Source: Ensifer sp. IC4062 (GTDB lineage: Bacteria > Pseudomonadota > Alphaproteobacteria > Rhizobiales > Rhizobiaceae). From it: 38,133 bases of DNA. Shown piece by piece: positions 8,348 to 17,304 of the stretch (its first letter is position 1; each line of letters begins with the position of its first letter). The notes beneath the pieces are model-generated. The model had not been told where the DNA came from. It worked only from the letters and a program-made list of their open reading frames with translations, and ran no database searches. Position numbers and translations under genes: made by a program. Where the stretch lies: assembly GCF_020193575.1 (NCBI RefSeq), contig NZ_JADYVD010000059.1, positions 1 to 38,133 of the forward strand, in the 5' to 3' direction.

Positions 8348-8560
8348 ATGAAGTCGGCAAGGATCACGGCGAGCCCGCCCGAACGGCGACCGCTGGTCGC
8401 GCCGGAGACATCGGAGCCGTTTACTTTGCAGACACCTGCTTATATCAAATGGCGTGTGGATCAGATGCGGGCGAACTCCCGAATCGAAGGTATTGACCCT
8501 GATCCGCGGTACATAGACTTCACGGCTCAAATGGGCACCGCAGGGCGACAATACCTTTGA
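8348..8560 (+). CDS. Small hypothetical protein (70 aa), weak resemblance to Fic antitoxins
   Basis: This frame follows nodN by about 35 bases and encodes 70 residues from ATG 8348; a TTG at 8321 would add nine. The middle reads YIKWRVDQMRANSRIEGIDP. The pattern of a basic helix followed by A/S-N-x-R-I-E-G resembles the inhibitory helix of VbhA/FicA-type antitoxins, which block Fic AMP-transferases. No Fic toxin gene is adjacent, and the match is short. It could equally be an unrelated small protein co-transcribed with nodN or a fragment. No signal peptide or membrane segment is present. Confidence 0.3.
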   Translation: MKSARITASPPERRPLVAPETSEPFTLQTPAYIKWRVDQMRANSRIEGIDPDPRYIDFTAQMGTAGRQYL

Positions 8561-8630
8561 GCAGGCGCTCAGGCGCCGTTAGAACGACAATAATGAAATC
8601 AAAATGGCGCCGAACCGGCGATTGCCAACG

Positions 8631-9034
8631 GGTTGTCTGTCGATAAGGGCCAAGGCGCGTGCCAGGACCTTGCTCACCCGACTGCACGTTCCCGAATGCA
8701 TCTGGTCGCTGGCGACCGCCACTTTGCCCGGCGGCGAACAGGAACGCGTCAACATCGCCCGCGGCTTCGTCGTCGACTATCCGATGCTGCTGCTCGAGGA
8801 ACCGACAGCCCCGCTCGATACCACCAACCGAAAGACGATTGTCGAACTGATCCGCGAAGCGAAGGCAGTGGTGCAGCCATCATCGGTATTTTCCAGGACG
8901 ACGAGGTGCGTAGCGCGCTCGCCGACCGCCTGTTTGATCTTGGAAGGGTGGTCGAGCCATTGACTCCCGCCGCAAGCCAAGGGAAGAGCCGCAAAATCTG
9001 TATTCTACCCGTTATTCGAAAGCGCGCGATTTAA
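8631..9034 (+). pseudogene. phnL: phnL remnant (phosphonate C-P lyase ABC-type subunit)
   Basis: The sequence holds the C-terminal half of an ABC ATPase most like PhnL of the phosphonate C-P lyase system. It reads LHVPECIWSLATATLPGGEQ (signature, normally SGGEQ), then RVNIARGFVVDYPMLLLEEP (Walker B, with Glu in place of the usual Asp) and then TNRKTIVELIREAK. Near 8870 the frame shifts, and the expected continuation (GAAIIGIFQDDEVRSALADR) follows in another frame. The Walker A half is missing. It is truncated, frameshifted and not functional. Confidence 0.7.
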
Positions 9035-9142
9035 GGTTTGTTTCGCCACAGGTCGGATATGAAATCACACTTGCACTGGTTAAGTCCACCCTCTCCTGTC
9101 CGCTAATCCTCAGAACGCGCGTAACCGGCACCGCTGTCCGTT

Positions 9143-9158
9143 TGTAGGGTCCGCGACA
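9143..9158 (+). promoter_or_regulatory. NifA upstream activator site (candidate)
   Basis: TGTAGGGTCCGCGACA fits the NifA consensus TGT-N10-ACA exactly, including the favoured T at the fifth spacer position. It lies about 85 bases upstream of the -24/-12 element at 9241, a normal distance for NifA acting on RNA polymerase-sigma-54. Confidence 0.6.
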
Positions 9159-9240
9159 ATGCAGTTCGACCTGGTTTCCTGCTCCTCATTTAAACGGTTG
9201 ATATTGCACTTCATTCTTGCCTGAGCGCCTCTCTGCGTAA

Positions 9241-9257
9241 CTGGCACGAATTTTGAA
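9241..9257 (+). promoter_or_regulatory. Sigma-54 (RpoN) -24/-12 promoter of the NRPS operon
   Basis: CTGGCACGAATTTTGAA matches YTGGCACGNNNNTTGCW at all defined positions except the C of the -12 TTGC. Spacing between the GG and the -12 G is correct. It lies about 70 bases before the NRPS start. Together with the NifA site at 9143 it suggests expression in nitrogen-fixing cells. Confidence 0.65.
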
Positions 9258-9323
9258 GCTCCTCGTCAAGACGCGTCACGAACTACCGTGACCTACCGAT
9301 AGCCGCGCCCTGAGAGGAGACTT

Positions 9324-12300
9324 ATGCTTAACGAAGGTCGACCTGAGAAACTTGAATTTGTTGGAAGCCAGTTAATCGATGTAGTCGCGGCTATCGATAA
9401 GATTGCGGCATCATCCCCCGATAGGATTGCGATCCAACATGGCTCGGAGGAGCTCACCTATGGTGAGCTGCGGGTGCGGTCAGACGCCATCGCCAACACC
9501 CTACGGGAGCGCTGCGCGGATGGCGCGGTCGTCGCCTATTGCGGCGAACGGAACTGCAATTGGGCAGCCACAGTAATCGCCATTCTGAAAAGCGGCTCAA
9601 CATATTTGCCGCTCGATCCATCCTTACCAGCCTCCCGAATTTCTTTCATGATTAAGCAAAGTGGATGCACTCTGATTATCGGGCCGGAAAAACCCAAAGC
9701 GCTTGGTCTTTTTGAGAAGGACTGCGACGGCGTCAGACAATTCATGACGGTGCAAACGGCGCTACTCGGTAGCCGTGTCTCTCCTGCAATGCCATCTTCG
9801 CCCGACGCCCGCCTCGCTTACATTCTGTTTACGTCCGGTTCGACGGGAAGGCCCAAGGGAGTGATGGTTCAGCGCGCAGGCCTAAACAACCATTTGATGG
9901 CCAAGATAGATGCCCTCCAACTAAGCGAGCAGGACTGTGTCGCACAGACGGCCTCTCATGGCTTTGATATCTCCCTGTGGCAGCTTTTGGCAGGCTTGTG
10001 TGTCGGCAGTTGCGTCGCGATCATAGATGATACTGCACTGCGATCTCCGACAGCCCTTCTTAAAGCACTGCAGGCGCATCGTGTTGCAATCGCCCAATTC
10101 GTGCCATCGGTGCTCGCCGTATTCGTTGAACATCTGCTGACACTCTCAGCCAAGCAGCGGCTCTTCGGTGCCTTACGCATGGTCTCGACGGTCGGCGAAC
10201 CGCTGACGCCTTCCTTGGCGCGCAGTTGGCTGAGGCTCTATCCTGAAGTCCCCATTCTCAATCACTACGGCCCGACAGAATGTGCGGACGGGGTGACGCA
10301 CCATTTGATATCGGTCCCGCCCAGCGCAGCTGACACCTATGTACCTATTGGTAAGCCGATTTCTAATCTTGACGTCTATGTCGCTAATGGATTGCATCTG
10401 TGCAAGACGGGAGAAGTCGGCGAGATCTATGTCAGTGGAGTCGGTGTCGCTGATGGATATATCAACGATAACGACCGTACCAGAGACGCCTTTCTGCCAA
10501 ACCCCTTCTCCGGCCACCCATCCTATCGACACCTCTACAAGACTGGCGATCTCGGACGCATCAGGGCAGACGGCCTCGTGGAATGTCTAGGTAGACGAGA
10601 TCGTCAGATAAAGCTCCGCGGGCACCGGATCGAACTTGCAGAGATCGAGTCTCACCTCTGCGCTCATCCTTTGGTAACGGCCGCAGTGGCAACCGCGCCC
10701 GTCCACGAGAGCGTGAAACTTACGGCGCGGGACATAACCGGTGCCAACCGCGAAACTGGGCGAAGGCGAATAGTGGCCTATGTGTCGGCTCCTGCCGAAC
10801 TAACAGAGGGTGAACTCCGGAGCTTTGTCGCCGAAGCGCTTCCTAGCTACATGGTTCCAGAACGAATCATTCGTGTCGACCGGTTTCCTATCACCCCAAA
10901 CGGCAAAGTGGATCTCGCGTCGTTGCCGGAACCGTCGGCCGTTCGCCCCGAGCTGCTGAGCCCGTTCGAGGAGCCAAAGACGGGGTTGGAAAGCACGCTG
11001 CGAGATATTTGGTCCAATGTTCTTGGCATCAAGGTTATCGGCGTCAACGACCAGTTCATGGACCTCGGCGGTGACTCGCTCCGGGCGACGCTTATATTGG
11101 CTCAAATGCACGGAAAGCTCGGGGCGAAGGTGGATTTCACGCTTGTTCTGAATGGGACCATCAGATCGCTGGCGGCGGCGATATCAAGGCAATCCGAGAC
11201 AACACAGAACTTGCTTCCTGCAAGCGGGAAGCTCAAACGATCACCCCTAACACGAGTGCAAGAGCACCTCTGGTTTCTATGGCAGCTCGATCCGGATGCG
11301 AAGAACTACATTATCCAGGGCGGTCTGCGCATACGGGGTGCCATAGATCTGGCCGCATTCAATGAAGCCTGGTTCGATGTTGTTCAGGCACATGACGCGC
11401 TTTCAGCACGTTTCAGTGACGAAGACGGGCCTGTTCTGATTTTTGATGATCCACAGGGCGGCGATCTAGAGTTGGTGGACGCCACTCACCTGACTCAAGG
11501 GGAGACCGATGAACTAGTAGCGGACCTGCGGCACACGGAGCTCAACAATACCTTTGACCTCAGTCAAGGACGTTTGTTCCGTGCACGGATGATCCGCCTC
11601 GGCGCGGATGACCACCTCATACTGATAAGCGCGCACGAAATCATCATCGATGCATGGTCGATCTCTGTCCTCCTCAGGGATTTGCAGACGAGATACTCCA
11701 ATGCTGCTGCCTTCTCTCCCGCGGAACGCACATCCCTCGCGGCCTATGCTCTTTGGGAAAGTGTACACATTACACCGGAGTCGCTCGATGAGCAGCGACG
11801 ATATTGGCGTCGGCAGATAGGCGACAATCCTCCGGTACTTTTGCTAGGTAACAGGCGACTGCGGCCAAAAGAGAACTCCTGCCGTGGGGGCTCGCATGCG
11901 TTTTTCCTTGGCCGCGAACTGTCTGAGCAAACGCGATACTTTGCACGCCGGCACAGATGCACGACTTCTACGATCCTCTTGGCGTGTTTCAAGCTGCTGT
12001 TGCGAATGTATAGCGGACAAGACGATGTTGTCGTTGGCATACCGCATGTCGTGCGTGGCCAACCAGGCACCGAGAAGATCGTGGGGTTCTTCCTCAACAT
12101 GCTGCCAATCCGAACGACGATCGATGTCAATAAATCCTTTGTGACGCACGCGACTCACGTGCAGGCCATTATAAGCGATGCTATCGCGAACTCGGCGTAC
12201 CCATTTAGCTGGATGGTCCGGGATACTCGATTCCACCGCGAGCCTGGTCAATCGCCTATCTTCCAAGTCATGTTCAACATGTACTCCGAGCCTCCGGAGC

Positions 12301-15300
12301 CTCAGGCAAAACACGATCTGGAAGTGACATTTCGCGAATATGATACAGGGTATGTGAAATTCGACCTTACCCTGTACGCGCAAGACGAAGGCGATGCAAT
12401 TGCGTTGCAACTGGCTTATGCCGAAGACAGTTTTTCGAGCGATGTAATCGCTCGCATGGCCGATAATCTTCGCCATCTCATTGCTGCCTGTGTCGAGAGG
12501 CCAGACGAGCCGATTGTCGCCTTAAGCGGCCTCAGCCCCTCGGAGGTCGCCTTTCTAAACGCGCTAAAGGGCGATGAGCCGTTATATGAGGACGAGCCTT
12601 CGCTCGTGGAAGCGTTTAATCAAGTAAGCGCTTCAGCCGGCGATCAGGTGGCTTATTTCGGCGAGTTCGGGGCAATCACGTTTGGCCAGTTGCGCAAACG
12701 CATGGCTACGATCCAGTCCGTTCTGCGAACCTGTGGGGTGGGCGCGGGTGACAGCGTCGCCATGCTGGTCGACCGGTCGCCAGATGTAGCGGCCACTATG
12801 TTGGCTATCCGGAATTTGCAGGCAATCGTAGTGCCTATATCGCCATCTTACCCGAAGGAACGGATTGGCCACATCATAATGGACAGCGGGGCAAACCTCC
12901 TTGTTCACGCAATCGCGGATGAAGGGGCCACTTTCGGTGTGCCGTGCGTTAATCTGTCTACGCTGCAGCGTGAAAACGATCCTGGACGGGTCTCGAGCCG
13001 AACTGTCGAGCCACTAGAGGAGGGTGCAGCTAGTCTTATATACACTTCATCCTCGACGGGTAAGGCAAAGGGCGTCCTTATACCGGAGTCTGCAATTCTC
13101 AATCGATTGAACTGGATGTGGCGATGCTTTCCTTTCGATCGCACCGACGTAATGGTCGTTCAGAAGTCAGCGGCACTTGTTGCTACGATGTGGGAGTATT
13201 TTGGAGGGCTCCTGAAGGGCATTCCAACGCTGATCCTTACGCATGAGCAGTTGGTCGACCCCGACCTCTTGTTAGGGGCATTGACAAGGTATCAGGTGAC
13301 GCGGTTGTTTGCTTCTCCGCCCGTTTTGACCGGGTTAATCGCCTCTCAAAAGCGAGAGGCGAAAACGACCAGCTTGCGCCTAGTTACAAGCAGTGCTGAA
13401 CCGATGCCGCCATCGCTTCCTGTTCGTTGGCGAGAGTGCTTTCCAGATGTGCCGCTATGGAATTTTTATGGGACAACGGAGTGCGCATCTAATGCGGCGG
13501 TGTACCGAACATCGGACGCCAACGATGGCTCATCAGCTGTTCCGGTTGGCCGCCCGATCGATAATGTGAAAGTTTATGTCCTTGATGCAGACTTGAAGCG
13601 GGTTCCCGTTGGAGTCTCAGGTGAACTTTGCATGGCAGGACGCTGTGTGAGTGCGGGATATTGGAAGGACCCACAACGAACTAAGCACTCTTTCGTGCCA
13701 AACCCATACGATGAAGGTCAATACAGTGTCCTTTATCGCAGTGGCGATATCGCCCGCATCTCAGCCAAAGGGCTTCTGGAGATTTGCGGTCGAGCGGACA
13801 ACCAAATTCAGCTTCGGGGTTTCCGAATTGAGCTGGAGGAAATTGAAGCGGCGCTTGAATCTCATTCTGGCATTGCGCAAGCCGCCGCTCTGGTAGAGGG
13901 CGTGGACGACGATCGGCGGCTCGTTTCCATTGTGGCTCCAGCTCACGACAATCTGACGTCAGGAGACATTATAACTCATCTGCGGCAGGTACTCCCGTCT
14001 TACATGATGCCATCAGATTTTCGGATGGTGGAATGTATGCCGCTCACACCCAGCGGAAAAATAGATCGGGCTCGTTTGCCTTCAATCTCGTCCCGGCCAA
14101 TCCAAAAAACCAGATCGGCTGAACCGCGCACGGAGAAGGAGCAACTCCTCGCCGCGATTTGGCAAGAGCTGTTGGGTACCAAATCTGTTGGCATTGATGA
14201 CAGCTTCTTTGACATCGGCGGCAATTCGCTTCTGAGCGTGCGGTGCGTCACACTGGCGCGGAACGCGGGAGTGAACTTGACGGTCGGTCAGCTGCACCGG
14301 ACACCGACGATTCGGCAACTAGCAACGCACGAAGCGCCGGCGGTGACATGTGAGACTTCCAAGGGAGCGCTGCCGGTAACCCCTGCAATCACACATTGGA
14401 ATAGTGTCGTCGGAATCGGTGAGCACTACAACATTGGCGATCTTTTCTTCATGCCCGCCGGCCTCCTGAATATATCCATTCTTGAACGTGCCCTTTTGCA
14501 CGTCATCGGCCGGGAGGAAGGACTAAGGCTCCGTATCGACCAAACGGATAGCGGCCTATCTCAGGTAATCGGATCAATAGCAGATTCCCCCCTAGAGGAA
14601 GTAGACCTTGTCGATGTGCCCACATCAGAGCAACTCAAAGTCATCGAGCGCGCCTGTGCGGAGCGTCAGCTCGGTTTTCGATTTGACGGCCGGACGCCTC
14701 TTGTAAAAGTCTCAGCCTTCCGGACATCAGAAAGCGGCGATTACTATTTGCTTGTTCTGCTCCATCACTTTGTAACAGATGGGGTTGGATACAGACTGTT
14801 CCTGAATGCGCTCGATACAGCTTATAGCTCGTTTGCCGCAGGCCGAACCGCTGCAGATCCGGCGACCACGCCCCTGTCTCAATGGCTCGGCCGATTGAAT
14901 GATTACGCGAATGGTGAAGCGCCAGCCGAGCTCGAATATTGGGAGGGCCTGCGGTATAACTTGTTCGATATGCGCGTAAGCGACGCCGGGTCACATGTGG
15001 CGGGATTTTCAGCTGAAACTGCGAGGTTGCTCCACTATGCAGGCTTTGAGGAGATAATCGATGAGAAGCTCTGCAGCCCACTGTGGAAAGATCAGGCAAC
15101 ATATCATTTAAGGATTAGTGAGCAGACGACGGCGCGCCTTCTCAAGACTGCGCCGACATCCGCGCATTGTGAAGATTTCGACATACTGCTTGCGGCTATC
15201 TCGGGGGCATTTGGCGGCGCTTTTGGAAATTACTCGCTGTGGATTGACAGTCTCACTTCGACTCGGGGAGGTTTATTCGATGACATCGATCCGTCGCAAA

Positions 15301-15767
15301 CGATCGGCTACATCGGTGAGTTGGTACCGCTGCCATTATACGTTACCGGAACGGAGTCTCGTCGAGACCGCGCTCGCTCTATATATCAGCAACGCAGTTC
15401 CTTGCCGCGCAAGGGCATAGGTTTCCGAGCTTTGAAGTTCTTGAATCGGCAGCCCACAGTGCGGGAGCGGATCGATCGTCTGCCGTTACCCAAGATAGGA
15501 GTGAACTATCGAGCGAGACTCCAACGTCATTATCCGCGCCGCCTGCTATCCAGAGATCCACACCCACTGTGGATCGGCGAAGATATGAACCAGTCAGTTA
15601 TGAACTATCTCTATTGGTTTCGTGTCGGATACCAATCGGGCGAACTACAAATTGAAGTGAGATACGATCCAAGACAAGTAGGCTACGAATCCACCCGCAG
15701 ACTCTGCACAGCCTTCCGCGAGGAGCTCCTACGGACTGTCGATGCGTTTGCAGAGGCCAACGGATGA
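9324..15767 (+). CDS. Bimodular non-ribosomal peptide synthetase (A-PCP-C-A-PCP-C/E)
   Basis: This 2147-residue cytoplasmic megaenzyme should join two building blocks. Domains in order are as follows. A1 (about 20-535) has FTSGSTGRPKG, NHYGPTE, YKTGDL and PNGKVD. PCP1 has LGGDSL with the phosphopantetheine serine Ser585. C1 (about 640-1080) has the active-site motif HEIIIDA at 771-777 instead of HHxxxDG, so the second, catalytic His is Glu. A2 (about 1095-1580) has TSSSTGKAKG, NFYGTTE and YRSGDI; its core reads LVATMWE where FDxSxWE is usual, losing the Asp that holds the alpha-amino group. PCP2 has IGGNSL with Ser1635. The final C- or E-like domain (about 1670-2140) has intact HHFVTDG (1814-1820). 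No thioesterase or reductase follows. GAGAGGAG precedes ATG 9324. The MATE gene overlaps or directly follows, and a PPTase gene comes next. I do not recognise the product. Confidence 0.93.
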   Translation: MLNEGRPEKLEFVGSQLIDVVAAIDKIAASSPDRIAIQHGSEELTYGELRVRSDAIANTLRERCADGAVVAYCGERNCNWAATVIAILKSGSTYLPLDPSLPASRISFMIKQSGCTLIIGPEKPKALGLFEKDCDGVRQFMTVQTALLGSRVSPAMPSSPDARLAYILFTSGSTGRPKGVMVQRAGLNNHLMAKIDALQLSEQDCVAQTASHGFDISLWQLLAGLCVGSCVAIIDDTALRSPTALLKALQAHRVAIAQFVPSVLAVFVEHLLTLSAKQRLFGALRMVSTVGEPLTPSLARSWLRLYPEVPILNHYGPTECADGVTHHLISVPPSAADTYVPIGKPISNLDVYVANGLHLCKTGEVGEIYVSGVGVADGYINDNDRTRDAFLPNPFSGHPSYRHLYKTGDLGRIRADGLVECLGRRDRQIKLRGHRIELAEIESHLCAHPLVTAAVATAPVHESVKLTARDITGANRETGRRRIVAYVSAPAELTEGELRSFVAEALPSYMVPERIIRVDRFPITPNGKVDLASLPEPSAVRPELLSPFEEPKTGLESTLRDIWSNVLGIKVIGVNDQFMDLGGDSLRATLILAQMHGKLGAKVDFTLVLNGTIRSLAAAISRQSETTQNLLPASGKLKRSPLTRVQEHLWFLWQLDPDAKNYIIQGGLRIRGAIDLAAFNEAWFDVVQAHDALSARFSDEDGPVLIFDDPQGGDLELVDATHLTQGETDELVADLRHTELNNTFDLSQGRLFRARMIRLGADDHLILISAHEIIIDAWSISVLLRDLQTRYSNAAAFSPAERTSLAAYALWESVHITPESLDEQRRYWRRQIGDNPPVLLLGNRRLRPKENSCRGGSHAFFLGRELSEQTRYFARRHRCTTSTILLACFKLLLRMYSGQDDVVVGIPHVVRGQPGTEKIVGFFLNMLPIRTTIDVNKSFVTHATHVQAIISDAIANSAYPFSWMVRDTRFHREPGQSPIFQVMFNMYSEPPEPQAKHDLEVTFREYDTGYVKFDLTLYAQDEGDAIALQLAYAEDSFSSDVIARMADNLRHLIAACVERPDEPIVALSGLSPSEVAFLNALKGDEPLYEDEPSLVEAFNQVSASAGDQVAYFGEFGAITFGQLRKRMATIQSVLRTCGVGAGDSVAMLVDRSPDVAATMLAIRNLQAIVVPISPSYPKERIGHIIMDSGANLLVHAIADEGATFGVPCVNLSTLQRENDPGRVSSRTVEPLEEGAASLIYTSSSTGKAKGVLIPESAILNRLNWMWRCFPFDRTDVMVVQKSAALVATMWEYFGGLLKGIPTLILTHEQLVDPDLLLGALTRYQVTRLFASPPVLTGLIASQKREAKTTSLRLVTSSAEPMPPSLPVRWRECFPDVPLWNFYGTTECASNAAVYRTSDANDGSSAVPVGRPIDNVKVYVLDADLKRVPVGVSGELCMAGRCVSAGYWKDPQRTKHSFVPNPYDEGQYSVLYRSGDIARISAKGLLEICGRADNQIQLRGFRIELEEIEAALESHSGIAQAAALVEGVDDDRRLVSIVAPAHDNLTSGDIITHLRQVLPSYMMPSDFRMVECMPLTPSGKIDRARLPSISSRPIQKTRSAEPRTEKEQLLAAIWQELLGTKSVGIDDSFFDIGGNSLLSVRCVTLARNAGVNLTVGQLHRTPTIRQLATHEAPAVTCETSKGALPVTPAITHWNSVVGIGEHYNIGDLFFMPAGLLNISILERALLHVIGREEGLRLRIDQTDSGLSQVIGSIADSPLEEVDLVDVPTSEQLKVIERACAERQLGFRFDGRTPLVKVSAFRTSESGDYYLLVLLHHFVTDGVGYRLFLNALDTAYSSFAAGRTAADPATTPLSQWLGRLNDYANGEAPAELEYWEGLRYNLFDMRVSDAGSHVAGFSAETARLLHYAGFEEIIDEKLCSPLWKDQATYHLRISEQTTARLLKTAPTSAHCEDFDILLAAISGAFGGAFGNYSLWIDSLTSTRGGLFDDIDPSQTIGYIGELVPLPLYVTGTESRRDRARSIYQQRSSLPRKGIGFRALKFLNRQPTVRERIDRLPLPKIGVNYRARLQRHYPRRLLSRDPHPLWIGEDMNQSVMNYLYWFRVGYQSGELQIEVRYDPRQVGYESTRRLCTAFREELLRTVDAFAEANG

Positions 15768-15784
15768 GGCCGTTGGAGCTACAT

Positions 15785-17173
15785 ATGAAAGGCAAAGACG
15801 AACGCACGGCATCGCCGGCAGAGCACATCAGTTTGTTGGACGGCAAGGTTTCCCGCCTCATCATGCGGCTCGCCATTCCCTCAATTATTGGTTTGTCGAT
15901 CAATGGACTCCAGCAGGTCGTGAATGCACTCTTTGTCGGAAGGCTTGGCCCCCAGGCAATCGCCGCCGTCAGCATTGCTTTTCCGTTCGTAGTGCTGCTC
16001 TCCGCAGTGGGGCAGGGGATCGGGGCCGGTACAGCATCATTCGTGTCCCGCAATCTTGGCGCCGGCAACTCATTGGAAGCGAGTCGTGGTGCGAGCTTGG
16101 CACTCGCTCTCGCACCTCTGATTGGACTGGCGCTTACCGTCACCCTCCTTTTCAGTTTGCGCGACGCTCTCGCTTTGCTCGGCGCCAGTCCGACTATAAT
16201 GCCAGCAGCCCTCCACTATGCATCAACGCTCCTAGTTGGCTACACGCTCACTCTGTTGAACATGGTCAATGGGTCCATCGTCAGGGCTGAGGGTAACACC
16301 CGGTTCAGCATGTGGACCATGATTACGGCTTTTACGTTGAATGCGCTGCTCGATCCGGTACTAATTTTCACGCTGGATCTCGGGGTTCGCGGCGCCGCGC
16401 TGGCAACACTGTTGTCTCAGATCGTCGCCAGCAGCATGTACGTCGTGTATTTTGCGAAACACCGCGGGATTGTCCGTTTCCGAACTTCCTACATCACTTT
16501 CAGTGGCGACCGAGTGAAGCAGATCGCAGCCGTTGGAGGCCCAGTGACCATCAACGGTATTTTGACGGCGGCTTCATTCATGCTCTTGTACAGGGCTGCT
16601 GCCACGTTCGGCGACAATTCCGTTGCCGCTGTGGGTATAGCCGCTCGATTGCTAACAATCGGAACATTCCCGATCGTTGGCTTTTGCATCGGCTCACAGG
16701 CGGTTCTTGGTTTCAGTTGGGGAGCACAGGATTTCGCTCGGGTGCGGAAGGCGGCGAGCTTTATGCTTTCCACAGTCTGCGCCTATTCAGTCATCTTTTC
16801 TGCTGTGGTTGTGATTTTCGCCCGGCCAATCGTCCACCTTTTCAGCGACAGCGAGGATGTGGCTGAAATCGCCGTCTCCACCTGTGTTATGTTCCATCTG
16901 TTTTTCGGGCTATTTGGCGTCCAACAAGTGGTAATAACTATGCTTCAGTCGTTCGGGAGAGCACGCCTGAGCGCGGTCGTTTGCTTCGCAAGGCAAGGAT
17001 ATCTCTTCGTGCCAGCCATACTGCTGTTTCCACGCATTTGGGGCTTCACGGGATTATTGGTCAGCCAGGCAGCTGCTGAGCTGCTGGCAGGACTGCTTGC
17101 CATCCTTGTGGCGATCAAGCAGTTCAACAATTTCAAAGGAATGCTCCTGCAGGCTAAAGCCAAATGTATGTAG
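15785..17173 (+). CDS. MATE-family multidrug/metabolite exporter
   Basis: This 462-residue inner-membrane protein has about twelve hydrophobic segments in two similar halves. The first half begins LAIPSIIGLSINGLQQVVNA followed by LFVGRLG. Typical MATE pieces include NALLDPVLIF, LGVRGAALATLLSQI and GFSWGAQDF. These transporters expel organic compounds using a Na+ or H+ gradient. It lies directly after the NRPS, so export of the NRPS product, or self-protection, is the natural guess. I chose ATG 15785 because GGAG stands 6 bases before it. An in-frame ATG at 15764 would overlap the NRPS stop by four bases (ATGA) and add seven residues. Either start implies translational coupling to the NRPS. 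Confidence 0.92.
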   Translation: MKGKDERTASPAEHISLLDGKVSRLIMRLAIPSIIGLSINGLQQVVNALFVGRLGPQAIAAVSIAFPFVVLLSAVGQGIGAGTASFVSRNLGAGNSLEASRGASLALALAPLIGLALTVTLLFSLRDALALLGASPTIMPAALHYASTLLVGYTLTLLNMVNGSIVRAEGNTRFSMWTMITAFTLNALLDPVLIFTLDLGVRGAALATLLSQIVASSMYVVYFAKHRGIVRFRTSYITFSGDRVKQIAAVGGPVTINGILTAASFMLLYRAAATFGDNSVAAVGIAARLLTIGTFPIVGFCIGSQAVLGFSWGAQDFARVRKAASFMLSTVCAYSVIFSAVVVIFARPIVHLFSDSEDVAEIAVSTCVMFHLFFGLFGVQQVVITMLQSFGRARLSAVVCFARQGYLFVPAILLFPRIWGFTGLLVSQAAAELLAGLLAILVAIKQFNNFKGMLLQAKAKCM

Positions 17174-17304
17174 GAGGTGATTCTTATTACCCTTGGCTAC
17201 TAGCGCTTAAACCGATTAAAAACGGCATGTGCAGCGACCGCCGCAAGCACGACTTTCCATGAAGTACGTAATGTTGCTTGTGCTCGAGCGAAAGGAAATC
17301 TCAA

